From assembly GCA_964473155.1 (NCBI GenBank), contig CAYYNT010000070.1:1-24669 (forward strand): 24,669 nucleotides of DNA, given 5' to 3'. Of this stretch, positions 1 through 6,843 are shown piece after piece. The stretch is from JAJFUG01 sp964473155. GTDB lineage: Bacteria > Gemmatimonadota > Glassbacteria > GWA2-58-10. The notes under the pieces were generated by a model, which ran no database searches, had not been told where the DNA came from, and was given only the letters and a program-made list of their open reading frames with translations. Position 1 is the first letter of the stretch; each line of letters opens with the position of its first letter. The position numbers were made by a program, and so were the translations under genes.

Positions 1-2
1 TG

Positions 3-149
3 CACCGGGGGGATGTGGAGTGGGGACGGGTGGCCAGCGCCTGCAAGATGTACTGCGCGCCCGTGCCGGCGCGGGTGCTGCAGGAGGCGCCGCCGGGGGC
101 GCTGGAGAACCAGACGCCCAACCCGGAGCGCAATAGGGAAGGCAAGTAA
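3..149 (+). CDS. 3' end of an unrecognised gene (partial)
   Basis: An open frame runs from the window edge to a TAA at 147-149 and encodes the last 48 residues of a protein whose start lies outside the window. The tail is rich in Pro, Glu, Arg and Asn and ends ALENQTPNPERNREGK. I do not recognise the family from this fragment. It is supported as coding in two ways: a strong intrinsic terminator follows 24 nt after the stop, and a second, diverged copy of the last 20 codons at 1345-1404 differs mostly at third codon positions, as expected for a sequence that evolved under coding constraint. No function can be assigned. Confidence 0.6.
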   Translation, partial: HRGDVEWGRVASACKMYCAPVPARVLQEAPPGALENQTPNPERNREGK

Positions 150-171
150 TTATTTCAAAAGCACGGCAGAA

Positions 172-210
172 AGGCTCCCGGAATGACTGAACCTCCGGGA
201 GCTTTTTATT
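172..210 (+). terminator. Intrinsic terminator of the partial gene
   Basis: A perfect 9-bp stem, GCTCCCGGA (174-182) with TCCGGGAGC (194-202), is followed at once by a run of five T. It closes the transcript of the gene ending at 149. Confidence 0.9.
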
Positions 211-403
211 TATGAAAAAACAAGCTGTTATTAGTCCTGAACGGATTTGAGCGCCAGTTGATGGGAAGGATTGAGGATATTTTATCAGTTTCTTAACTGT
301 CCGTATGCACGAGGTTCCTGCACGCTGCCTTGGGTGGAGGCGCGAATCAGTTTCGAAACCGAAAAAACAGTGGACAGCGGTTAGTAAAAAAAAGTTAAAA
401 AAC
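211..403. other. AT-rich intergenic stretch, no gene seen
   Basis: Between the terminator and the next promoter lies about 190 nt without a supportable gene. It is visibly richer in A and T than the flanking coding DNA, most strongly from 380 onward. The only ORFs are tiny (for example 12 codons at 213) and lack a ribosome binding site. Confidence 0.5.
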
Positions 404-431
404 TTGAAGTTCTTGTTAAATGCATTATAAT
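404..431 (+). promoter_or_regulatory. Putative sigma-70-type promoter with overlapping palindrome
   Basis: TTGAAG (404-409) and a perfect TATAAT (426-431) are separated by 16 nt, about 80 nt upstream of the start at 511. The -35 element lies inside an 11-bp palindrome, AACTTGAAGTT (401-411), which could be an operator. It would drive the secreted protein gene at 511-1254. The AT-rich context makes chance matches more likely. Confidence 0.4.
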
Positions 432-510
432 ATAAACATGATAATACGATAAATGATTGCAATTGTCACACCGGCTTAAAATTCATAACGCATCCTCTCC
501 AGGAGGAAAA

Positions 511-1254
511 ATGAGAGAAATATTGGGGATTTTGATAACTTTATGTGTAACAACTTTAAACTGTTACGGACAAACCGGCCAGAGCGTTCCGCCCAGGAAA
601 GAGAAGAAGCCATTTTCAGCCATGCAGGGGATTGAAGACCTATGGCATTCCCTGGATTTGCCTCAAAACAAAGGGAAATTGATTACCACGGACAGCAACG
701 GGAAATACATTCTGACGGTACCCGTAGTTTGGGATGGTAGCAGTGATTTGAAGGAGAATGTAGTATATGTGATCAAGCCGGACAAAATGGCGCGGTTTAT
801 GGTAATGGAGGATGGATTTGCGGAATGGCTGCTGATATATCGCCAGAGAAGCAGTAAAGGACCAAACATAACAGATGCCGATTTCGGGCCGAAAAGAAAG
901 CCGGTCAGCCTTCCGCCCAACGCAGTCTGGGTAGCCCATGCAGTTGCACGTGGCGACTCACTGGCCGGTGGGGCTGCCCGGGCGAGCCTGCAAGTGATCC
1001 CGTGCCCCGTGAAACTTACAGCCTGGCTGTATGTAGACAGCTTGAACGGTTATTATCTCAAAAGAACAATCCTACCAGGAACGGATAAGGCGGATATCCT
1101 GCTGAGTATAAAAGGCGGGACGCATTTTGAGGAGGCGGGTGTGAAGATCTATGCCCCGGAGGTCAATATCTATAACCGCTCTCATTATCACGAACACGAT
1201 TGGCAATACCTTGGACCTGGAGCAAAATGTGGATTTGGCGATTTGAAAAAATAA
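511..1254 (+). CDS. Secreted protein of unknown function
   Basis: The gene encodes 247 residues. The ATG at 511 is chosen because AGGAGG (501-506) sits 4 nt upstream and because a typical signal peptide follows directly (MREILGILITLCVTTLNCYG, residues 1-20). An upstream TTG at 457 would add 18 residues without these features. The mature protein starts with a basic, Pro-rich stretch (about 21-35), then a mixed region with regularly spaced aromatic and hydrophobic residues that suggests a globular beta-rich export product. Near the C-terminus there is a His-rich patch, SHYHEHDW, which could bind metal; this is inference. The gene has its own promoter and terminator, is less GC-rich than its neighbours, and lies between two related gene tails, so it may be an inserted gene. 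I do not recognise a family. Confidence 0.65.
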   Translation: MREILGILITLCVTTLNCYGQTGQSVPPRKEKKPFSAMQGIEDLWHSLDLPQNKGKLITTDSNGKYILTVPVVWDGSSDLKENVVYVIKPDKMARFMVMEDGFAEWLLIYRQRSSKGPNITDADFGPKRKPVSLPPNAVWVAHAVARGDSLAGGAARASLQVIPCPVKLTAWLYVDSLNGYYLKRTILPGTDKADILLSIKGGTHFEEAGVKIYAPEVNIYNRSHYHEHDWQYLGPGAKCGFGDLKK

Positions 1255-1272
1255 AGAAATGGAGATAAGGTG

Positions 1273-1309
1273 AAAGGCCGCTCCGGTCATCGGGCGGCCC
1301 TTTATATTT
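1273..1309 (+). terminator. Intrinsic terminator after the secreted protein gene
   Basis: The hairpin AAAGGCCGC ... GCGGCCCTTT (1273-1303), with a loop of about 12 nt, is followed by an AT-rich tail TATATTTC. It lies 19 nt past the stop of the gene ending at 1254. Confidence 0.7.
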
Positions 1310-1320
1310 CTCATAATGCG

Positions 1321-1404
1321 CTTCAGTATCATACCTGCAGAAGTCCCGCTGGAGCGCTGAAGAACCAGAAACCCAACCCGGAACGTGACAGAGAGAGCAA
1401 ATAA
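1321..1404 (+). pseudogene. Remnant of a paralogue of the first gene's 3' end
   Basis: Reading codons from 1321 to the TAA at 1402-1404 gives a tail ending AGALKNQKPNPERDRESK. This matches the tail of the gene ending at 149. Over the last 20 codons (90-149 and 1345-1404) I count 45 of 60 identical bases with no gap, and most differences are at third positions. No gene body precedes it: upstream lies the terminator of the secreted protein. As at the first copy, an intrinsic terminator follows about 26 nt after the stop. The simplest reading is that a tandem paralogue lost its 5' part and kept its end and terminator. Confidence 0.6.
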
Positions 1405-1430
1405 GATATTAAAGACATAAGACAGGAAAC

Positions 1431-1463
1431 AATCCCGGGGAACTCACCCCCCGGGATTTTTTT
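1431..1463 (+). terminator. Strong intrinsic terminator
   Basis: A perfect 10-bp stem, AATCCCGGGG (1431-1440) with CCCCGGGATT (1449-1458), is followed by a seven-base T run. It lies just behind the remnant tail and upstream of the transporter gene. Confidence 0.9.
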
Positions 1464-1552
1464 CTTGCCCGGCTGATCAGATTGATTAAATTATTGCAAA
1501 CTTACACAAAGGGGTAATTTATCCATAGTTAAAGTTAAATTTGGAGCGCCGC

Positions 1553-2746
1553 ATGAAAGAGCTATCGAGGAAAATTGCGGACTGGTACGCGCCGGGTTAC
1601 GATGATCCGCGAAATATCGAGGCGCGCAGCCGGGTAGGTCAGCTTGAGGGCTGGGTCAGTATTGTGGTGAACACACTGCTCTTTTTTCTCAAAGGCTGGA
1701 TCGGCCTTCTGATCGGCAGTGTGGCGGTGATTGCGGACGCTTTTCATTCGTTATCGGACACCGTGACTTCGATTGTGGTGATACTGGGTTTCTGGATCGC
1801 ACGCCAGCCGGCTGACCGGGAGCACCCATTCGGCCACGGGCGGATCGACAGCGTAGCGAGCGTAGTGATTGCCGTATTACTGGGAGTGGTGGCGTTCGAG
1901 CTTGCCCGGGCCTCTGTCGACCGCATTCTGCATCCGAAGATTATCGATGTACCGCTCTGGGCGGCAGTGGTTGTGGCCCTGACTATCGCGGTCAAGGAGA
2001 TCATGGCGCGTTTCTCGGTCCAACTGGGACGGCTGATCGGTTCGACCGCGCTGGAAGCGGATGCCTGGCACCACCGCAGCGATGCATATTCAACAGTCCT
2101 CGTTCTGATAGCTTTTGTTGGACCACGGTTCGGCATGCCCTGGCTGGATGGCGTCATGGGCCTGGGAGTCGGCTTGATGATCGGCTGGGTGGCCTGGGAA
2201 ATTACCAAGCAGTCTGTGGGTCCGCTGCTGGGCGAGCCGGCCCCGGACGAGGTGTACCGCGAGATAAGCGCGATAGCGTCGGCAGGCGAGGACGTGCGCG
2301 GGGTTCACGATATCATTGTCCACCGCTACGGCCTGACACACGTGATCTCGGTGCATATCGAGGTCCCCGGTGACCGCAGCGCAATCGAGCTGCACGATAT
2401 CAGCGAGCGGATCGAGGAGAAAATCGCCGAGCGATTCCCCGGCCACGCCGTGGTGCACGTGGACCCGATAGATTTCAATCACCCTCATTACGCTCGGGTT
2501 CAGGCCCTGCTTGAAAATGCAGTGACGGAATCGCCGCACTGCGACACTTTCCATGACCTGCGGATAGTGGGCGGAGAGGAATACTTCACGGTGATCCTGG
2601 ATATAACTCTGCAAGGCAGCCGCACTCAGCAGCAGATCGAGGAATGCCGTGAATCAATAGCGACAGCGGTGAAGCAGGTTTTCCCGCATTCGCGCGTGCT
2701 GGTGAACGTGGAGCCGCTTTTCAGCCGCCCGGCGCAGAAAGAATAG
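1553..2746 (+). CDS. Cation diffusion facilitator (CDF) transporter with extended C-terminus
   Basis: This 397-residue inner-membrane protein should export divalent metal ions (Zn, Fe, Mn or similar) by proton antiport. ATG 1553 is preferred over TTG 1541 because GGAG (1543-1546) lies 6 nt before it. Residues 1-35 form a cytoplasmic N-terminus, then about six hydrophobic segments run to residue 215. CDF metal-site motifs are present: DAFHSLSD (Asp62, Asp69) in segment 2, HPFGHG (91-96) in the loop after it, and HHRSD (His173, Asp177) in segment 5. A standard cytoplasmic dimerisation domain follows (about 225-305). Most CDF proteins end there near 300 residues; this one has a further stretch of about 90 residues that looks like a second copy of the same ferredoxin-like fold (EYFTVILDITLQG parallels HVISVHIEVPG). 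Metal specificity cannot be read from sequence. Confidence 0.93.
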   Translation: MKELSRKIADWYAPGYDDPRNIEARSRVGQLEGWVSIVVNTLLFFLKGWIGLLIGSVAVIADAFHSLSDTVTSIVVILGFWIARQPADREHPFGHGRIDSVASVVIAVLLGVVAFELARASVDRILHPKIIDVPLWAAVVVALTIAVKEIMARFSVQLGRLIGSTALEADAWHHRSDAYSTVLVLIAFVGPRFGMPWLDGVMGLGVGLMIGWVAWEITKQSVGPLLGEPAPDEVYREISAIASAGEDVRGVHDIIVHRYGLTHVISVHIEVPGDRSAIELHDISERIEEKIAERFPGHAVVHVDPIDFNHPHYARVQALLENAVTESPHCDTFHDLRIVGGEEYFTVILDITLQGSRTQQQIEECRESIATAVKQVFPHSRVLVNVEPLFSRPAQKE

Positions 2747-2771
2747 ACAAAGGACGAATATATTGGCGGAT

Positions 2772-2801
2772 GCGCAGCCCGGGATGGGCTGCGTTTTTTT
2801 T
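2772..2801 (+). terminator. Intrinsic terminator of the CDF gene
   Basis: The stem CGCAGCCC (2773-2780) with GGGCTGCG (2786-2793) has a 5-nt loop and is followed by eight T. It lies 25 nt after the stop at 2746 and separates this gene from the molybdate operon. Confidence 0.92.
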
Positions 2802-2980
2802 GAGGGCGTCATGTCAGAAACGTCCGGTTTGCAGCGGTTGGAGGCATGGCGCGGGATTGCATGTAGAAAGGATGCCACGGGCGTTTCATCGATAGCTGGC
2901 CCGGAGTTGAAGAATGCTGACGGAACGGATAGATTTGAACCAGACATACACGATCACTTTCAGCCGCGAGGGGGAAGGGG

Positions 2981-3766
2981 ATGAAAACCCTGACAACAAA
3001 TCCCTTGTTCCGGGTTTCCCGTATGGTTCTGGCGCTGCTGGCTTTTGCAGGGTGCGGCGGGAGCGAAAAGAAAGGGCCGGTCCGCCTGAATGTGGCCTGC
3101 GCGGCCAGTTTCACCGAGGTCATGGATGAGGCGGCGAAAGCATACCTCGAACAGACCGGGACCGTGGTTGAGTGCGAATACGGTTCGAGCGGGGCGCTGG
3201 CCCGCAAGGTGGCGGAGGGCGCGCCGGTCGACCTGTTCGTCTCGGCCAACCTTCAGTGGGTGCAGTTCCTGCGTGACAACGGCCGGGTGGCGCCGGATGG
3301 TGGAGTCATTCTGGCGCGCAACAGCCTGGTCTGCGTGGTCCCGGCGGGAGCGGACGCAGTTCCCGGTTCGGCCGCGGAGCTTGCCGGTCTGGAGCGCGTG
3401 GCCCTCGGCGATCCGGAGCATGTTCCGGCCGGCATCTATGCCCGTCAGGCGCTCACGAACCTTGGGGTCTGGGACTCGTTGAGCGGGCGGGACCGTCTGG
3501 TGCTTAGCCAGGATGTGCGGGCGGTGCTCTCCCTCGTGGAACAGGGGGCGGTCAGCGCCGGACTGGTGTATGCCACGGATGCCCTGGCCAGCGTACGGGT
3601 GCGGGTGGCTTTCGCGTTTCCGGAGTCATCGCACGATCCGGTGGATTACCACGCCGCGGTGATAAGCACAAGCCCGAACGCCGCCGCGGCAGCCTCGCTG
3701 CTGGAATTCATGCGGAGTGAGCGGTTCAGGGACATCCTCACCCGGCGCGGGTTCACCACGCCCTGA
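2981..3766 (+). CDS. modA: Molybdate ABC transporter, substrate-binding lipoprotein
   Basis: The gene encodes 261 residues. It captures molybdate (or tungstate) in the periplasm and delivers it to ModBC. The start at 2981 follows GGGGGAAGGGG directly. The N-terminus is a lipoprotein signal with the cleavage site FAG/C at Cys25, so the protein is membrane-anchored rather than free as in E. coli. ModA hallmarks follow in order: CAASFTEVMDEA (40-51), whose Ser43 corresponds to an anion-binding serine; EYGSSGALARKV (66-77) with Ser69/Ser70; GAPVDLFVSAN (80-90); and GDPEHVPAGIYARQAL in the second lobe. Length fits the family. modB follows 17 nt later and modC overlaps modB, so the three form one operon. 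No modE-like regulator gene or ModE-type operator is visible. Confidence 0.95.
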   Translation: MKTLTTNPLFRVSRMVLALLAFAGCGGSEKKGPVRLNVACAASFTEVMDEAAKAYLEQTGTVVECEYGSSGALARKVAEGAPVDLFVSANLQWVQFLRDNGRVAPDGGVILARNSLVCVVPAGADAVPGSAAELAGLERVALGDPEHVPAGIYARQALTNLGVWDSLSGRDRLVLSQDVRAVLSLVEQGAVSAGLVYATDALASVRVRVAFAFPESSHDPVDYHAAVISTSPNAAAAASLLEFMRSERFRDILTRRGFTTP

Positions 3767-3783
3767 GACAGTAAGGGGAATTC

Positions 3784-4491
3784 ATGCAGTGGATTCAGGA
3801 AACTGAATGGATGGCGATAGGTCTTTCGCTGCTGATGGGCCTGTCGGCGGCGGTCATGGCCCTGGGGCCGGGAGTGGCCCTGGCCTGGCTGCTCAGCCGC
3901 CGCAGTTTCCGGGGGAAAAGCCTTCTCGAGACGATCATATTCCTGCCCCTGGTAATTCCGCCGGTAGTCACCGGCTATGCCCTTCTTCTTCTTTTCGGTG
4001 TTCACAGCCCGGCAGGCCGCCTGCTGGAGGCGCTGGGCATCCGCCTGATCTTCACCTGGGGCGGCATGGCCGTGGCCGCGGCGGTGATGGGATTCCCGCT
4101 CCTGGTGCGCACCGCGCGACATGCAATCGAAAACGTGGACCCGCAACTGGAACAGGTGGCGCGCACAATGGGCTGCTCTCCGCTGCGGGCTTTCTTTACG
4201 GTCACGCTGCCACTGGCCTGGCCAGGGATCGCCGCCGGGCTGGTGCTTTGTTTCGCCCGCGCGCTCGGCGAGTTCGGGGCCACGGCCATGATTTCGGCCG
4301 GAACCGCCGGCAACCGCACGATCGCCCTGGAGATATTCAGGCATTACCAGACGCCGGGGCATGACCTGGAGGTCCTGCGCCTGGTCCTGATTTCGATAGG
4401 TTTGAGCGCCCTCGCGCTGATAATAAGCGAGCGCCTGACAAACCGCTCCGGGGCCGCGCGCTATCGGATAGAACGCGGGAGGCGCGGGTGA
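3784..4491 (+). CDS. modB: Molybdate ABC transporter, permease
   Basis: This 235-residue inner-membrane permease forms the channel that takes molybdate from ModA. An AAGGGG Shine-Dalgarno (3773-3778) precedes ATG 3784. About five hydrophobic segments are visible. The cytoplasmic EAA-type loop that docks the ATPase spans about residues 116-152 (ENVDPQLEQVARTMG, then PLAWPGIAAG) and is followed by ARALGEFGAT, typical of ModB. Length is usual for the family. Its stop overlaps the modC start by 4 nt (GTGA, 4488-4491), implying translational coupling. Confidence 0.95.
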   Translation: MQWIQETEWMAIGLSLLMGLSAAVMALGPGVALAWLLSRRSFRGKSLLETIIFLPLVIPPVVTGYALLLLFGVHSPAGRLLEALGIRLIFTWGGMAVAAAVMGFPLLVRTARHAIENVDPQLEQVARTMGCSPLRAFFTVTLPLAWPGIAAGLVLCFARALGEFGATAMISAGTAGNRTIALEIFRHYQTPGHDLEVLRLVLISIGLSALALIISERLTNRSGAARYRIERGRRG

Positions 4492-5612
4492 TCGAGCTGG
4501 ATATCCTGGTCCGGAGGGACGGTTACAGTCTGGAGGCTGCAATCACCAGCCATGGCCGGGTCACCGGTCTGATAGGGCCGTCCGGCAGCGGCAAGACCAC
4601 CATTCTTTCAGCCCTGACAGGTATTTTGCGGCCGGTCTCGGGACGGATCGGGGCGCCGGGCGGGCAGGTGTATTTCGATTCCGCGCGCGGAGTGGACGTG
4701 CCGGTGGAGCGGCGGCGGCTGGGAGTGGTTTTCCAGGATAACCTTCTGTTCCCAAACCTGAACGTTCACGATAACCTCCTGTTCGGCTACCGGCGCACGC
4801 CTCCGGATAAGCGCCGCATGCAGCCGGAGGAAGTATTCAGCCTGCTCGACCTGGGAGCTTTGCTGGAGCGAAGCCCGGCGGCGCTTTCCGGGGGCGAGGC
4901 CCGGCGGGTGGCTATCGGCCGGGCGCTGTTGACCAGTCCGGTCATGCTTCTTCTGGACGAGCCTCTGACCGGCCTGGACGGGCCGTTGCGCGACCGGGTG
5001 CTGGCCTATCTGCTGCGTTTGAAACAGGAGCTTTCAATACCCATGATCTTTGTCAGTCACCGTTTCGAGGATATTTTCCACCTGGCCGACTCGGTGGCCC
5101 TGCTGGAGGTGCGGCGGAACGAGGGTGGAACGAAAATGGCGCGGGTGGCAACCACGGGAGAGCCGCGCGCCGTGATTGCCGAAGCCGAAAAAGTGGTGGG
5201 AATCGGCCCCCTGGAAACCATAATACCCGGCACGGTGGTCGAGTCCGGGTCCGGTTCCGGCTGCAGCCTGGTCCAGGGGAAAGATTTGCGGATGCATGTG
5301 GCTTCCAGCCATGCGCCCGGTGCACGCTGTTATGTCACCCTTCGCGCGGATGAGATAATACTGGCCCGTCAGACCCCCCCCGCGCTGAGCAGCCGCAATG
5401 TATGGAAAGGGATTGTCCTGGAAGTCAAGGAACTTGAGCATACAACCGTGGTGACTGTCGATGTCGGAGAGAGGCTATCGGTGGAAGTTACACGCGAGGC
5501 GGTGCATGAACTGGAACTGGCCGCCGGGGCGGATGTTTATGCTATCGTAAAAGCCCGGAGCCTTCGCGCTGTCGAGTTCGGTCCTGGCGCGGAACAGGAG
5601 ACGAGCCGGTGA
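4488..5612 (+). CDS. modC: Molybdate ABC transporter, ATP-binding protein with TOBE domain
   Basis: This 374-residue ATPase energises molybdate import. It starts with GTG at 4488, overlapping modB. ABC motifs appear in order: Walker A GPSGSGKTT (30-38), Q-loop VFQDN (81-85), signature LSGGEARRVAIGRAL (133-147), Walker B VMLLLDEP (152-159), D-loop region TGLDG, and switch histidine in FVSHRF (His191). The C-terminal 140 or so residues hold a TOBE/Mop-type domain (VWKGIVLEVKELEHTTVVTVDVG and following), which in ModC binds oxyanion and allows feedback control. The length matches ModC proteins with this domain. No obvious strong terminator follows; a short GAGC-aggc-GCTC hairpin at 5671-5682 with a T-rich tail could serve. 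Confidence 0.95.
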   Translation: MIELDILVRRDGYSLEAAITSHGRVTGLIGPSGSGKTTILSALTGILRPVSGRIGAPGGQVYFDSARGVDVPVERRRLGVVFQDNLLFPNLNVHDNLLFGYRRTPPDKRRMQPEEVFSLLDLGALLERSPAALSGGEARRVAIGRALLTSPVMLLLDEPLTGLDGPLRDRVLAYLLRLKQELSIPMIFVSHRFEDIFHLADSVALLEVRRNEGGTKMARVATTGEPRAVIAEAEKVVGIGPLETIIPGTVVESGSGSGCSLVQGKDLRMHVASSHAPGARCYVTLRADEIILARQTPPALSSRNVWKGIVLEVKELEHTTVVTVDVGERLSVEVTREAVHELELAAGADVYAIVKARSLRAVEFGPGAEQETSR

Positions 5613-5829
5613 TAGCGTGGATGAGCCTTAAGATATCGCCTTCAGCTCGATAATTTAAAACCAGTTGCCGGAGCAGGCGCTCAGTTTTATTTCACGGGAC
5701 TGTTTTTACTCTGAACTCTGAGCGATTTCAGGCAGATTTTGTATTGACACAGACACCTCAAGATCAGGAAGCAATTAGCTTAAGCCATAACTGCTTTCAA
5801 TTTAAGCGATTGAATAAATCTCATTTTCC
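5613..5829. other. Intergenic stretch, no gene seen
   Basis: About 215 nt follow modC before the sigma-54-like element. I find no ORF with a ribosome binding site. It contains a weak hairpin with a T-rich tail (5671-5690) that might terminate the mod transcript, and a TTGACA at 5744-5749 that lacks a matching -10 element. Confidence 0.4.
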
Positions 5830-5845
5830 TGGCATCAATTATGCT
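5830..5845 (+). promoter_or_regulatory. Putative sigma-54 (RpoN) promoter
   Basis: TGGCATCAATTATGCT at 5830-5845 has the -24 GG (5831-5832) and -12 GC (5843-5844) with exactly 10 nt between them. It also has the preceding pyrimidine-T, the following CA, the T before GC and the W after it. A start site near 5857 would give a leader of about 35 nt for the small ORF at 5892. No enhancer-binding protein gene lies in the window. Confidence 0.45.
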
Positions 5846-5891
5846 TTTTAATTGTTCGGGTTCTCAACTGAACATTTGCCAGGAGAGAAAA

Positions 5892-6017
5892 ATGCCGACA
5901 CTCTATGTCAAGGAAGAATGCATACTGCCGGAAGCCGGTGAGCTGGAAAATCCGGGGGGAAAAGATACTCTGATACTTGCCGCTGCACGAGAGAAACGGC
6001 AGTCAGGCCGTAAGTGA
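5892..6017 (+). CDS. Small ORF of 41 codons, unknown function
   Basis: ATG 5892 follows a near-perfect Shine-Dalgarno, CCAGGAGAG (AGGAG at 5881-5885, 6 nt spacing), and the frame runs 41 codons to TGA 6015-6017. The product starts MPTLYVKEECILPEAGELEN and ends AAAREKRQSGRK: an acidic first half and a basic C-terminus, no signal peptide and no membrane segment. It lies 47 nt downstream of the -12 element of the sigma-54-like promoter and 56 nt upstream of the DUF2490-like gene, so the two may be cotranscribed. I recognise no homologue. The Shine-Dalgarno and position are the main support; the sequence could also be a translated leader. Confidence 0.5.
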   Translation: MPTLYVKEECILPEAGELENPGGKDTLILAAAREKRQSGRK

Positions 6018-6073
6018 ATCAGTAATGAATCAGTGGTGCTCAGGCAGTTAGAGATTATATACGCGAGGATAGA

Positions 6074-6733
6074 ATGACAATCATCCGTCGAGTGTTCTTA
6101 TTCATTTTCGTGGCGATCGCATCCGTTTACGGCGCGGACAATGACACTGGAATGTGGAACGAATTCGGTGTGCGGCGTCAATTGCCCGCCACGTGGTATC
6201 TTATGTCCAACGTTCAGTTAAGGTTCCGGGACAATTTCAGCGATTTCTACTGGTTCCGCTGGGAAGGCGCGGCCGGATTCAAGCCGGTCAAATGGCTGGA
6301 CTTGCGTGTCACCTACAGGGCCAATCCGGCAGAGAAAAATGATGAATGGGACAACCAGAACTACATATTCATCGATCCGCAGGTGCAGTTGTACTCGAAG
6401 TCCGGCTGGACAGCGGATTTCAGGCTGAGGCTGCAACAGAAGATGGACGTTGGGCGAAGCTACCTCAGGCTGCGGCCGCGCCTGACCCGTTCATTCAAGG
6501 CCGCCGGAGTGTCTGCGGGATGGTATGTGTATGATGATTTCCGGTTTGAGACCACGGCGCTCAAGGGCCAGCGCGACCGGCTGAATTTCAACTGGGCGGC
6601 TACAGGTTTCACTTTCCGTCTCTGGGGCGTGGCGGACCTGGACCTGGGTTATCTGGTTGAATCGAGCCAGGCCACAAGCGGAAAATGGGGCCACCTGCAC
6701 GTGCTTAATACTTCGATTATCAGGCGTTTCTGA
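6074..6733 (+). CDS. DUF2490-like outer-membrane beta-barrel protein
   Basis: The gene encodes 219 residues. GAGGAT (6065-6070) precedes ATG 6074. A signal peptide covers about residues 1-20 (MTIIRRVFLFIFVAIASVYG). The mature part opens with TGMWNEFGVRRQLPATWYL, which resembles the start of DUF2490 proteins, then alternates polar and hydrophobic or aromatic residues in short strands (VQLRFRDNFSDFYWFRW, LDLRVTYRANP, WTADFRLRLQQKM, LNFNWAATGFTFRLWG). It ends in phenylalanine after SIIRRF, the usual beta-barrel insertion signal. DUF2490 proteins have no established function; an 8- to 12-strand outer-membrane barrel is the likely structure. It may share a transcript with the small ORF at 5892 and is followed by a strong terminator. 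Confidence 0.7.
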   Translation: MTIIRRVFLFIFVAIASVYGADNDTGMWNEFGVRRQLPATWYLMSNVQLRFRDNFSDFYWFRWEGAAGFKPVKWLDLRVTYRANPAEKNDEWDNQNYIFIDPQVQLYSKSGWTADFRLRLQQKMDVGRSYLRLRPRLTRSFKAAGVSAGWYVYDDFRFETTALKGQRDRLNFNWAATGFTFRLWGVADLDLGYLVESSQATSGKWGHLHVLNTSIIRRF

Positions 6734-6751
6734 GTGTTGCGTCCATGATTC

Positions 6752-6803
6752 AGCCCGGACCGCCGGCGTGTTTTTCGCCATCCGCGGTCCGGGCTTTTTA
6801 TTT
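6752..6803 (+). terminator. Intrinsic terminator between convergent genes
   Basis: A perfect 12-bp stem, AGCCCGGACCGC (6752-6763) with GCGGTCCGGGCT (6784-6795), is followed by TTTTTATTT. It ends the plus-strand DUF2490-like transcript. The minus-strand lipoprotein array ends at 6844 just opposite; read in that direction the hairpin lacks a T run, so it would be at best a weak stop for the array. Confidence 0.9.
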
Positions 6804-6843
6804 CCACCGCGGGGGATCGCGGCAGACAGGCTTTAAAGGAGAT

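Noticed and set aside
1270..1404. 44-codon ORF starting GTG at 1270 with GGAG upstream
   Set aside because: Its first third is the terminator hairpin of the preceding gene; the rest is the gene-tail remnant. Better explained as decayed sequence.
2802..2980. Molybdenum cofactor riboswitch or ModE operator upstream of modA
   Set aside because: I looked because of the operon's function, but found no convincing conserved helix set and no ModE-type inverted repeat.
2811..2984. Small plus-strand ORF of 57 codons just before modA
   Set aside because: No Shine-Dalgarno and no recognisable product. The longer version starting at 2763 also overlaps the CDF terminator.
3646..4542. Minus-strand ORF of 298 codons
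   Set aside because: Antisense to modA/modB, with low-complexity Arg, Gln, His and Pro composition typical of a shadow frame.
5744..5772. TTGACA as a -35 promoter element
   Set aside because: No acceptable -10 element at 16-18 nt spacing; the sigma-54-like element nearer the gene fits better.
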